Positions 1 to 9,541 of a DNA stretch of 64,000 bases are shown here, in pieces. The stretch lies in the NCBI GenBank assembly GCA_050084515.1, contig CM114271.1, positions 25,854,001-25,918,000 of the forward strand, given 5' to 3'. The stretch comes from Blasia pusilla. Lineage: Eukaryota; Marchantiophyta; Marchantiopsida; Blasiales. Position 1 is the stretch's first letter; each line of letters opens with the position of its first letter. Position numbers and translations under genes: made by a program. Below the pieces are notes generated by a model. It saw only the letters and a list, made by a program, of their open reading frames with translations, ran no database searches and had not been told where the DNA came from.

Positions 1-585
1 TCAATTTGTTCCCTTGCCTCTCAAGTTCGAAGTTGATGCGAATGCCCAAGAGAGATTAATAGGATGTTATCTCATGAGGCAGCGTCCTAGGAAATTGGTT
101 GAGTTCAACTTCAGATGGTACGTTGCAACTGAGAGTCATAAAATTTGCTCGGATTGGTTGGCATTGTCATGAGTCCACGGACTAGTTTTCCCAATATCAG
201 GGATTAATTCAGGGGGAAAGGATTGAAGGAATTTTGATGATGATACAGGGAGTTAGTCTTGTAGAGCTCCTAATGTCTATGTTCACTTTTAAATGCAATC
301 ATGGACAGTTAAGGTTGTTGGTGTTGGTTACTATGGATAATTAACTGGTAACTCTAGTTCAGAGAAAATTGAACAGTAGTCTTTTAATGGTCTTCTTTTG
401 CAAAATCAGTATTATTGTTTCATGGAGTTGGAGGTCTCTTCTGTAGTTGTGCAAGCCAACTCTGTGTTATGGAAGTTAACTGCCATTCCTCATAATGATG
501 ATGGTAGCATATGAAAGATGTGGGCTATTCTCATGACCGTATCAAAAGATGGGGTCTTAATTCATGGTTATGTTTTCATTGCCAG

Positions 586-1787
586 ATATCTTGTATGACT
601 CCTGGTCACCTGCAATGACAGTAAGCTCAATCTGCATCAGCATTCTTTCGATGTTGTCCAGTGCTACACAAAAGGTAATTTTGCCAAAGGTCACCCCTAA
701 TGTCCCTGTGTCTATTTACTCCTCGAATGTTGAAGATTTTTGGTAAAGAGAGGAAGAGAGTTGTAAGGAGAAATGAATCATTTTCACTTTTAAACAAAAA
801 GACGTCGTGGTCTAAATGTGTGAATTAGGCTTTCCATGCAGTGGTCTGACCTCTCCAATACAGTTGGTCAGTGTAGCTTATTGCAACCCACAGAAAACGT
901 CTTAGGTGGCCTTGGAAGAGTAGATGACTAGGCAACTTCTTCTTGGTGCATTCTCTTGTCAGACCCACCCAAAGGATAACTAACACTGCATCCCTGGAGA
1001 GGCCCTGTGCAGAGTGTGCTGGAAATATAGATAGATAGTTCAGGAACAGTAGTATTGTGTCTGTACTTCGCGGAAAAATTTAATACATTCTTCTAGTAGT
1101 CCCAGGCTGTGTGCTAGGCTGGGCACATGCGAAAGGAGAAAAGGCAGTGCCTAAGGCACGTGTTGGAAAGCCAATTTGGAGGACTAGGACATAACCCAGT
1201 ACTGCATGACACATCCTTACGAGTAATTAAGACGCACAACAATGTATAGTCAGCACGATTGTTGGTTCCACTGATCAGGGTGGAACTACCTAACGATTAT
1301 ACAGATCTTTAAAGAGAGTAGATTTAATCGCTTGCCATGTGCATTAGAGAGAGTGGGTTTGGCCAGTGCAGTTCATGCATTTGGCTTTTCACTGCAGGGA
1401 AAAGGCAATGAATTACTTAGTTTTGATACCGACTCAACAGATACACAAAGTATAAATGGAAAAACCATAATCCAAACAGTGAGTGGAAAGGCTAGTGGCA
1501 TGAGATCTAGTCATGCATATTACTCGATTTCATACTAGTTTTATGATACAGTTGTTTTGAAACTTATATGCAAATACCGGGTGATTGAAGTGGGAGGATT
1601 TTTCCTACATTGAGTTGCCATGAAGTTTATGAGTTTTGCTTAAAGGAAGGAGTTGCAACCTGTGTCACCTAATTAAAGTTCTTTGTTACAGGCAAGACCT
1701 CCAGACAATGACCGCTATGTAAGGAATTGCCGCAATGGCAGATCACCGAAGGAAACACGATGGTGGTTTCATGATGACAAAGTGTGA
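586..1787 (+). CDS. Ubiquitin-conjugating enzyme E2, UBC16/17/18 (UBE2W) type, last two exons
   Basis: E2 enzymes carry ubiquitin as a thioester and pass it to substrates with an E3; the UBE2W class favours substrate N termini. Two exons are visible, 586-674 and 1692-1787 (stop TGA 1785-1787), with AG/GT borders and a phase-0 junction. The first encodes ILYDSWSPAMTVSS followed by a leucine/serine-rich helix. The second encodes a basic tail ending in ETRWWFHDDKV, the hallmark C terminus of plant UBC15-18 proteins. The first visible exon needs one base from an upstream exon, where the active-site cysteine exon is expected; that exon lies left of the window, so bases 1-585 are intron. The 1,017-bp intron between the exons holds nothing recognisable. 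The paralogue number cannot be decided. Identification is from remembered family sequence and is strong. Confidence 0.88.
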
Positions 1788-4500
1788 TACACGAGCTAGA
1801 CCATTTAAGTGCTGGTCCTGTGGAGGAAGGTGGTAGGCTTTTCTTAAGGGAAGAGTGTTTAGTTTCTGAAAGCTTCTTCGCTGAAGCATTAGCTGCTACA
1901 TAAGCAAGGTGCTCGTTGATTGATTTGCTGGGTGTTTTGAGGTTTTCCCAGGTCAAACATGATATACCAGGCTTTTACCCGTATGTTTCTGAGAGAAATC
2001 ATGTCCAATCATGCACCTAATGGTTGGATACTGTATATGCGAGGAAGTTGCAAGTGCCCCTCATTACGTAGTGCACTGATTCCCAGGCACCAAGAGATGT
2101 TGCAATGATCTCTCTTCTTGTGGAGGGCTAGGTTTTGTCAGTGGAAGAGATATAAGTGCCGAAGGGTGTAGCTCTGATCTCAACAGCTATTGGAGGGATA
2201 TGTTCTGATTGAAGGCGTTTCTGATCAAATTCGCATAGGTTATCCACCCATGTTGAAGTATGTGAATTTGTCTGGGTTACACTGCCAAGTGGCAAACAGT
2301 GAATTGTATTTTAAAAAGTTGCCCTTGTGAAACCCATTTGATATTGACTCGGGGCAGGTTCTGCTGCAGTTCCAGGAAGGTGAACGCTTTCTTCTAAGCT
2401 CTGATCCTATGGAAAGTGTTTGTTTAGATTGCTGTGAGGTTTGGAGCTTCTCACTGCCTTGATCATTAAATGCGTGGCAGCTTCCGTCTAGTGCAGATAG
2501 GCCATCATATGAAAACCTTCTGAAAGCATTTCTTTAGATTTGCGAGAGCTGTCATGGAGTCCATCTTTGGACTGAGTAGGCAGAGTTTGAGTTCATTTGA
2601 AAGAGCAGGTGTGCTAAGACCTCTGCCCTAGATTTTTTCTCAGCTGATATTTGATGCTAGTAACTGTTGTCACTTAAGCAGGATTAAAGACTTGGGCAGG
2701 GGCATATGGGTGGTAGGAGTGGTGATTGCTCACCATGTTGCCTCCTTTTTGTTGGAAGACATTGTGTTTGTGGGTAGTATCAGAAATTGGATCACGATTT
2801 GAAGAAGGGAAGCATGTAAGGACAGGAGTACTTAAAGAGGGTCAGGTCAGTAAGTACATTTCAAGAGCTGTTGAGAGGATGCGTGGAATGAAAATATGGG
2901 TGCCCCTTTTTTAGGTTTCTTCAATGAATTCACTATTTCACAGATGAGGAAAGACCTCCACCCATGAACATAAAACTTGACTCTTCAGTTCAATGATTTC
3001 TCTTCTTTCTGCAGGAGTAGACCTGAGAGCTCCATGCCATCAAGGATCTCTCCATTCACAGGTTGAACAGTAACACAAATGAGGCCATGAAGACTCTTAT
3101 GGTGGGGCATGGGAAGATCAGAAGGTGTAGAATGGCACTATTTTTCACTTATGTCAAGAAGAAGTAATCATTTACAGATCATGGCTTCAGTGAAGCTCCC
3201 TCTTTTTCTTCTATTTTCTTTCTTTATCTTCGCATGTGAAATTTGAAGGTGAAAAAAAAACAATTTCACTCTCTGCGGATGTCTGTCATGAAATGCAGAA
3301 GTCGAGTATGGATACTGAAGAGGATCAATTAGCCGCTTGATGGTGTCTCTTTGGAGTGTTGATGTGGCTTAGGAATAGGTTGGAAAATATGTAGTTTCTT
3401 ACCTTGACACTCAGAGGGTGATAGTTCGGATTAAGTGGGTAAGATGTGAGGTATCATCTGGTTGTTACCTGTTCATTGCCATGACCTTGTAGAATCCACT
3501 GAGTGAATGATTCCATGAATGCTTCTTTTATGTTTTGATGATACCTGGTATGAAAGGATGTGTATGCGCACTGAAGTAGTGGGTTCACAGGTCCAGAGTT
3601 TTACTATTGGCGCTCCGTCCAATTTGAGTGTCTTATTTTATTTAGAAGTATCTTTCAAGTACGCCCTTCTCTTAAAGTAGAAGATGGACAAGAGGTTGAG
3701 ATTTGTTGGATGCAAGGATCATCCGCATGTTTTCAATTCTCCAGTATATTACTGTATGTGCTACAAAATATACCATCCGGATGTGTTCAAACGTGTTAAT
3801 CTTTAGTTATAGTTCTTTGATGGTTGAAAAACTTATGGAACTCTCCCAAGTGTTTCAAATAAAGTTCGGATTAAAATTATATTTTGATATTGTCTCTTCT
3901 AGTTGCTTGTTGCTAACTGTTAAAATAAAATCTTGTTGCTAACTGTCAAAATAAAATCAATGTAGATGATTACGTGAATCAAAACTATGTGTAGATCGAA
4001 TTACTCAAACATTGTAAGTTCCCAAGCATCTCTCCGTTTAGAGATGTTCCATATATATCTTGTATAATGAGAAATTTATGATTGGGGGAATATATGAAAA
4101 TTAAAAGTGTATGACCTATTTGTCATACAAAAGGGATTGTTATGTTTGCCTCGAGGCCGAGGCGGCCTCCGAACCCCCCTCCCCGCATGCATGACCTATT
4201 TGTCGAATAGGTCATGCAAAAGGGATTGTTTCACGCATCGGGAGCCTAGCAACCCACTAATTCATATAATAGAGATGGAAGGTAATTGGAATTTTCATAA
4301 GAGAAAAGGTTAATATACATGGAAGAAGAAGATTATGGGAGTAGTGATTTTGAAATGAAGACACTGGAAAGATCACATAATGTGCGATGTGTGGTAGGGT
4401 TTAGGGTAGGGTGGGGGGTTGCAATCAGGTTGAGTAACCAAGCGTTTAGGGTTACATCATCGTGCATTGTATGGTCCTAGCTAGAGTAGTGTATTGAAGA
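1788..4500. other. 3' flank and intergenic spacer
   Basis: No gene is recognised. Short open stretches occur in all frames, but none has family motifs or consistent splice partners. Near 3905-3958 a tandem copy of a 25-base unit contains AATAAA-type motifs, which could be polyadenylation signals for the upstream E2 gene; this is inference. A pair of related hairpins is listed separately at 4108-4218. The stretch ends at the target duplication of the hAT element. Confidence 0.5.
4108..4218. repeat. Duplicated segment with two related hairpins
   Basis: Two copies of the motif ATGACCTATTTGTC, each followed by AAAAGGGATTGTT, lie about 80 bp apart. Both fold into perfect hairpins: the first has 8-bp arms 4108-4115 and 4122-4129, the second 13-bp arms 4188-4200 and 4206-4218 with a 5-base loop. 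The intervening 50 bp is GC-rich and includes a chance SfiI site at 4155-4167. The arrangement looks like a local duplication in which pairing is kept while the loops differ. Function is unknown. Confidence 0.6.
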
Positions 4501-4855
4501 GTTTAAGGTAGGGTCCGAGGAGTTTTTTACGAGAGGGGGTGAATTTTTGGCAGTAGGTTGAATAAATCGGTAATTAAAATTTTTAACCGGTTTCAAAAGG
4601 TAATATTTGAAACTCCGGGAAATTTCTGGGTTTTTAAAGTGTTCAAAAATTTTCCGAAATTTTATTTTTCTCCGCAGTTCATTTATGATATCCGGTTCAA
4701 TTGATATCCGGTATTTGAAAAACTAACCGGAAAATTTTTTCCACGTATCTTTTGGACTTAAGCCTCTTTTCATTTCTTCTCCACTTCTAGAGTCTTGGAC
4801 CTCAATTTTATTGCAAACATTCACTTCAAAGTTCACACTTTCTTTTAGTGCATCA

Positions 4856-4908
4856 TCCTTGACAGGAATTGAACCTGGCTAGGCCTCCCACCAGCTGGGA
4901 GCCAAGGA
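4856..4908 (-). repeat. tRNA-like remnant inside the hAT element
   Basis: Read on the minus strand, a 7-bp acceptor-like stem (TCCTTGG with TCAAGGA, one G:T pair) encloses a 5-bp stem with a 7-base loop and a T-arm-like hairpin with the loop TTCAATT. The sequence contains a Pol III B-box-like GGTTCAATTCC and an A-box-like TGGCTCCCAGCTGG about 20 bp apart, closer than in an intact tRNA gene. It looks like a tRNA-derived sequence with one arm missing. Whether it is transcribed is unknown. Confidence 0.45.
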
Positions 4909-4926
4909 TTTTACCCCTCTATAATA

Positions 4927-4956
4927 CATTGAAGCTTTTTAGTAAAAGCTTCAATG
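4927..4956. repeat. Perfect 13-bp hairpin 3' of the transposase
   Basis: Arms 4927-4939 and 4944-4956 are perfect inverted copies (CATTGAAGCTTTT and its complement) around a 4-base loop. It lies just downstream of the minus-strand transposase stop. It could act in 3' end formation, or be a fold-back remnant. Confidence 0.6.
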
Positions 4957-5007
4957 TTTTAGAAAAGGGACCCCCTTATCCCTACCACTAAGCTTTTCCC
5001 CCTCATC

Positions 5008-7263
5008 TTACACATCCACAACAACTTCATTTGGGTCTAAGGCATTTAAATTTACCCGAACTTCTGGTGGAATTTCTATCTCAGGAATATATCTCTCGGG
5101 ATTGGCATACACATACCTAAAGTGTGCTGAATTCTTCCAAATAATTACAGATTCAATCAACAAAGCTTCATAATCATCTATTTTCCCCTCCAAGGCAATC
5201 CTAAGAACAACATCCAAATGCTTTGCCATTAACCTATTCCTACTTTTAGTCTTAATCACATTCTGCACAGAGAAAGCTCTCTCACAAATAGCAGTAGTAA
5301 CACAATGTACCCTAGCAATATTGGCTAAAATGAGCAAGTTAGAGAACTTACATTGCAAGGACGGGCTCCAACTTACCATAGCCCACAAGTCCTTGAAATT
5401 CCGATCTTTCCACTCCGTGGTGGCCATGAGCTTAAATGATTGAAACTCTTGTTTCACAGCTCCTACACTTAGTAAAGAAGGTTGCAAGTGACCTTTGAAG
5501 GGTAAGTCCGTCCCAAAATGTGCACAGAGGTCATCCAATTCCTTACAACCCCAACTATTTAGTCCCACTTGCCTTGAAGGCATGTGTAGAGGATTTGTTA
5601 TCCTCATAGCAGTAATCAAGTTGTTATCCCTAAACCGATCTCGTAAAGCTACACAAACACTCTCAGAAAAATTCTTCTGAAACAACAAGGCAGCCTCTAG
5701 ATCCTTTCATGTCCGATTCCTCAACATTTCTATGTTGTTGAACTTTCTGCCCCTAATCTCAGATTGTAAACGTTTCAAATAACCCTCTGAAGGACCAAAG
5801 TCTGGTAGAATGTGATAACCACTTTCTTCAGAGAAAGTGGAGGCATTCAGATTAGGGTTCTCCATTACAAAATTCATTGTTATGGAAGCTATTTCAGAAG
5901 TCACTATACTACCTATGGTACTAACATCTACAAACTTATATTGGAACACCTTACTCAAGTTAGCAAGAAGAAACAAAATATCTGCCAAAAAGTACAGCTG
6001 ATAGATCATCTGAAATGATCTGAGTTTGTTATACAAATTTGCAGCATTACCATCATCTTCCGAGGGCGAGATATCTCTGAAATATGCAAGGACAGATTCC
6101 AATGAGTCACATAAAGTAGTAACAGCCTGCCAACGTGACAACCAGCGAATCTTGTGGTACCTCTTCATCACTTTCTGAGAATCGTTCAACTTCTCTTGCA
6201 AAGTTGCAAGACCACACTTCCTCTTGGACGACCTTCTAAAATATCCAGCTACTGCATTCAAGATTGAATCTACTTCTATAGATATTTCCTTACACCCTAC
6301 ACCTTTTGCTGCTGTTAAAGCAGCGAGATTCGTCCTGTGCGCCACACAATGCATAGACAACATATAAGGATTTATCTTATGTTTCAGATGAGATGCTACT
6401 CCGTTTTGGCTTGCTACCATAGTAGAAGTTCCATCAGATCCAGAGGCAACCATTTTTGATCCCTCAAGTCCCGAATCCTTCATCAACTCTAACAAATTGT
6501 TAGTGATTGCGTTCGAACATTTCTCTGGACATTGGAGCAATGCTATAAAACAAATCTCTACTTGCCCCTCATCTAAGTAAGTTGCAAATACAACAAGGTG
6601 TCCAGTGACAGATATATCTGTGGACTCGTCAATCATTATCCCAAAGAAAGGAGATTGTTGCACTTTAGAAAGGTTCCTCCTGAGAAGAACCTGGCTAATA
6701 TAAAAACACATATCAGCACAACTTTTTTCATCTTGGTACAAGTCGCGGGTTATAGGTGCATTCACAGAAATCAATAACTTATACATATTTGAGAACTTTG
6801 AAAATGGCAAGGCTTCCTTTGCAACGAAATATGCACATTTGAAGAGAGTCAAAAGTGCAATATCACAAGTCCGATTTGTAGTGGCTATAGCCTTGGCCAT
6901 GGATCTGTTCCCCACATTCGCAGCCCATGCAAGCTTCATGTGCTCATTCGACTTACCATGATCCGTGAAGGCCGAAATCTTACAGTTAATGGCACCATCT
7001 CTGGCAAAGGAGCTTTTCCCCTTACCCTGTCTACAGACTTTGCAAAAAATCCGACCAGATTCTACATGGAATTCTATCCAATCGAACAAAGTATACCAAA
7101 CATCCTTCCAAGCCAATCTGTTTTTCTCACTCTGACTTGTCGGAGTATTTGATTTGTCCCCTTCTTTCCCATCCGATGATCCTGACCTACTGTTCTCCTC
7201 TGCAAAGTCTTGTCTAACTTCCTTGTGTAGCATCTCATTCATTGTTCGCTGTCTCTTAGCCAT
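5008..7263 (-). pseudogene. hAT transposase (ZNF862-like), interrupted by one in-frame stop
   Basis: The reading frame begins at ATG 7261-7263 and runs about 518 codons to a TGA at 5707-5709, then continues open in the same frame to the stop at 5008, about 750 codons in all. Residues 74-108 hold a TTF/BED-like zinc finger (C74, C77, H102, H108). IDESTD at 211-216 supplies the first catalytic aspartate region of hAT RNase-H-like transposases. The region after the stop carries the C-terminal hATC dimerisation segment (ICERAFSVQN followed by a basic stretch). Length and order match ZNF862-type plant hAT transposases. Because the frame is otherwise open, the single TGA may be a recent mutation, an error, or a read-through codon; a recently dead copy is most likely. 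Confidence 0.85.
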
Positions 7264-7521
7264 GTAGAGGCTCAGAGAGTGTAGAACAGAGAGTGTAGAA
7301 CTATGAGGTAGATACTAAAATATGGTGTAAAGGACCTACTATAAACATGTCACTTAGTAGGTGCTAAAGAAACAAAGGAGCTCAAGAAAATGCGGATCTA
7401 AAAGGTACTTAAACCCCAAGACTCCGCAAAAGATACTATGAGCCAATGCAATGTGTTATCATACACACATGATTCCCTAAGGTCCCTAATCGCGGCTCGG
7501 ATTCATGTACATTCAGTGAAG

Positions 7522-7571
7522 TCCCTTCTTCTCACTCAGCCTGTCAAAGCCAGCTGAGTGAGAAGAAGGGA
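7522..7571. repeat. Perfect 19-bp inverted repeat
   Basis: Arms 7522-7540 and 7553-7571 are exact inverted copies with a 12-base loop. It sits about 260 bp upstream of the transposase start codon, in its promoter or 5' leader. It may be a subterminal binding site for the transposase, or a hairpin in the leader. Confidence 0.75.
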
Positions 7572-7929
7572 ATCGAGCAGAGTGTTCAGAAAGGAGATTG
7601 GCATGAGAGGTGCGGACCACTGTCGGCACTGCTGAGGCCATGAGCTGATCTCCGCCCTCGCCGAAGACACCCACACACAGACACAGCAAACAAGCAAACG
7701 AAACTACTCGACTCGAATGTGGTGGAGTACCAGCAGTGAAGGAGGTTGCGCTCACGGACACCCCACTGCTACGACTTTACTGACACCTACCGACTCAGTC
7801 TAAACAAGAGATGCTGCAGCGGCTGCCTGCAGAAGGTGCAGCGAGAGGGGAGTGGAAACAAAACGAAACTCTCGTCGAGAAGCCCTCTCTACAAGAAGCG
7901 CAGGCCGTAACTCAGAAACTTACGCCCAT

Positions 7930-8900
7930 AGCTGCACACCTGAACACACAATCGGACGGAGTGCGCACAGGATGGGATGGGATGGGAAGGCAATTGAAAG
8001 CAGCGCAGAAGGCGGAGCGCAGAATTAAACCTCGCCGAGCTAGCCAGCTAGCCGAGACGACTGCTCGAGAGAACCTGAAGAGAAGAGAGCCCAGTGAAAG
8101 GTAAACTACACGACGAAGCAAAATCCTGAGCTGCACACTTGAACACACAATCGGACGGAGTGCGCACAGGATGGGATGGGATGGGAAGGAAATTGCGAAA
8201 GCAGCGCAGAAGGCGGAGCGGAGATTTAAACCTCGAGAGAACCTGAAGAGAAGAGAGCGAGCGCTCTCTCTCTCTCGCTCGCTCGCTTCTTGTTCCCGCA
8301 ACTGCCCCGCGCTTAAGCAGCCCGACTTTCAAGTTTCAACTTAACTGCCGATCAAACACCTAGCTCGCAGCCTCGCACCGAACCCAATGAAGAGAACCTG
8401 AAGAGAAGAGAGTGAGCGCTCTCTCTCTCTCTCTCGCTCGCTTCTTGTTCCCGCAGCTGCCCCGCACCGAACCCAATCAAGTCTGCAACCGAAAGCGCGA
8501 AGCAGAAACCAGAAAGTGCGAAGCAGCAACCAGAAAGCGCGAAGCCTAGCTCGCAGCCTCGCAGCCTCGCAGTGCTCGCACCGAAGTGACCGAACCCAAT
8601 CAAGTCTGCAACCAGAAAGCGCGAAGCAGAAACCAGAAGGTGCGAAGCAGCAACCAGAAAGCGCGAAGCCTAGCTCGCAGCCTCGCAGTGCTCGCACCGA
8701 AGTGACCGAACCCAATCAAGTCTGCAACCAGAAAGCGCGAAGCAGCAACCAGAAAGCGCGAAGCCTAGCTCGCAGTCTCGCAGTGCTTGCACCGAAGTGA
8801 CCGAACCCAATCAAGTCTGCAACCACAAAGCGCGAAGCAAAAACCACAAAGCGCGAAGCAGCGACCAGAAAGCAGCAACCAGAAAGCGCGAAGCCTAGCT
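7930..8900. repeat. GC-rich minisatellite cluster in the hAT element
   Basis: Two repeat families are seen. A segment of about 60 bp beginning GCTGCACACCTGAACACAC occurs at about 7930 and again at 8131, followed each time by GGATG repeats. The second family, marked by CGAACCCAATCAAGTCTGC, begins at 8468, 8591, 8707 and 8802; its unit is 95-123 bp and is built from shorter AGCGCGAAGCAG-like subrepeats. GAGAACCTGAAGAGAAG recurs at about 8071, 8236 and 8391. The open frames here on both strands are by-products of the repeats. Confidence 0.75.
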
Positions 8901-9223
8901 CGGGAGGACGCGAAGCAACAAACGACGACGGGTTAGCCTAAAGCATCGAGGCTCCGAGCTCGCAGCGACGCGAAGGAAGTTCAAGGAACAACGAGAGAGC
9001 GAGGGAGAAACTCAGAAGCACAGGGAGGCATCGAAATGCCAGCCCCGCCACTCTACCCCCTCGACCCCCTCGGAGTCTCGTGACTCTCCAGGCCCGAGTC
9101 GGGCGGCCCGACTCGCCCGACTCTCGACTCCCGACGTGGCGGCTAGCCCTAAGATGGAGGGGCTGGATTAAATCTATAATTTCTAGTTTTCCGGCAGCCG
9201 GAAACTGATGCGGCAGCAAACCG

Positions 9224-9479
9224 GAATCTGCGTTTTGGCTGACAACTAGAATCCGGATGGAATGCCGTCGGAACAGCGTATTTCCGTCAACTATTCCCTC
9301 GGATTCAGTCGAAAACCGGCCTATCCCTTTCCGTCCAGCAAATTTCCGGGATACCTCCAGCCACTGTCAGAATTGCGTCCGAATCTGCGTTTTGGCTGAC
9401 AACTAGAATCCGGATGGAATGCCGTCGGAACGGCGTATTTCCGTCAACTATTCCCTCGGATTCAGTTCGAAAACGGCCT
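9224..9479. repeat. Two 98-bp direct repeats near the right hAT end
   Basis: Copy one is 9224-9321 and copy two 9381-9479, differing at only a few bases; the start-to-start distance is 157 bp. Both contain CCGG-rich motifs (AATCCGGATGGAATGCCGTC). Repeated subterminal motifs of this kind commonly bind hAT transposases, so a cis role at the right end is plausible. Confidence 0.75.
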
Positions 9480-9541
9480 GGAATTTTTTGATTTCTCCCG
9501 GCTAGGAATTTTTTGAGTTCTGGCCGTTCATTGGTTTAAGG

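Larger units (their letters stand above)
4509..9533 (-). mobile_element. hAT-superfamily DNA transposon, about 5.0 kb
   Basis: The element is bounded by the 8-bp direct repeat GTTTAAGG at 4501-4508 and 9534-9541, the target-duplication length typical of hAT elements. Its ends read TAGGG on the left and, on the opposite strand, CAATG on the right; both fit the hAT terminal consensus YARNG, although the longer terminal inverted repeat is poor. It encodes a ZNF862-like hAT transposase on the minus strand (5008-7263). The promoter-proximal part, about 7.3-9.5 kb, is GC-rich and full of short tandem repeats. The 17-bp sequence next to the left end also recurs at 9571-9587, so the target was probably an old tandem repeat. 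Boundaries are an inference from these signals. Confidence 0.7.

Noticed and set aside
2-172. Open frame at the window start that reads like a protein end
   Set aside because: It lies in what must be an intron of the E2 gene (the next exon at 586 needs a phase-1 upstream exon), matches no family, and similar chance frames occur through 2.2-3.2 kb.
4155-4167. SfiI-type sequence resembling a cloning linker
   Set aside because: Surrounding sequence is ordinary genomic DNA with no vector match; a 13-bp coincidence in a GC-rich patch.
8398-8450. miR156-like AGAAGAGAGTGAGC followed by a CT-rich arm
   Set aside because: It belongs to a repeated GA/CT-rich unit (also at 8071 and 8236), the fold is only a low-complexity palindrome, and the mature sequence does not match fully.
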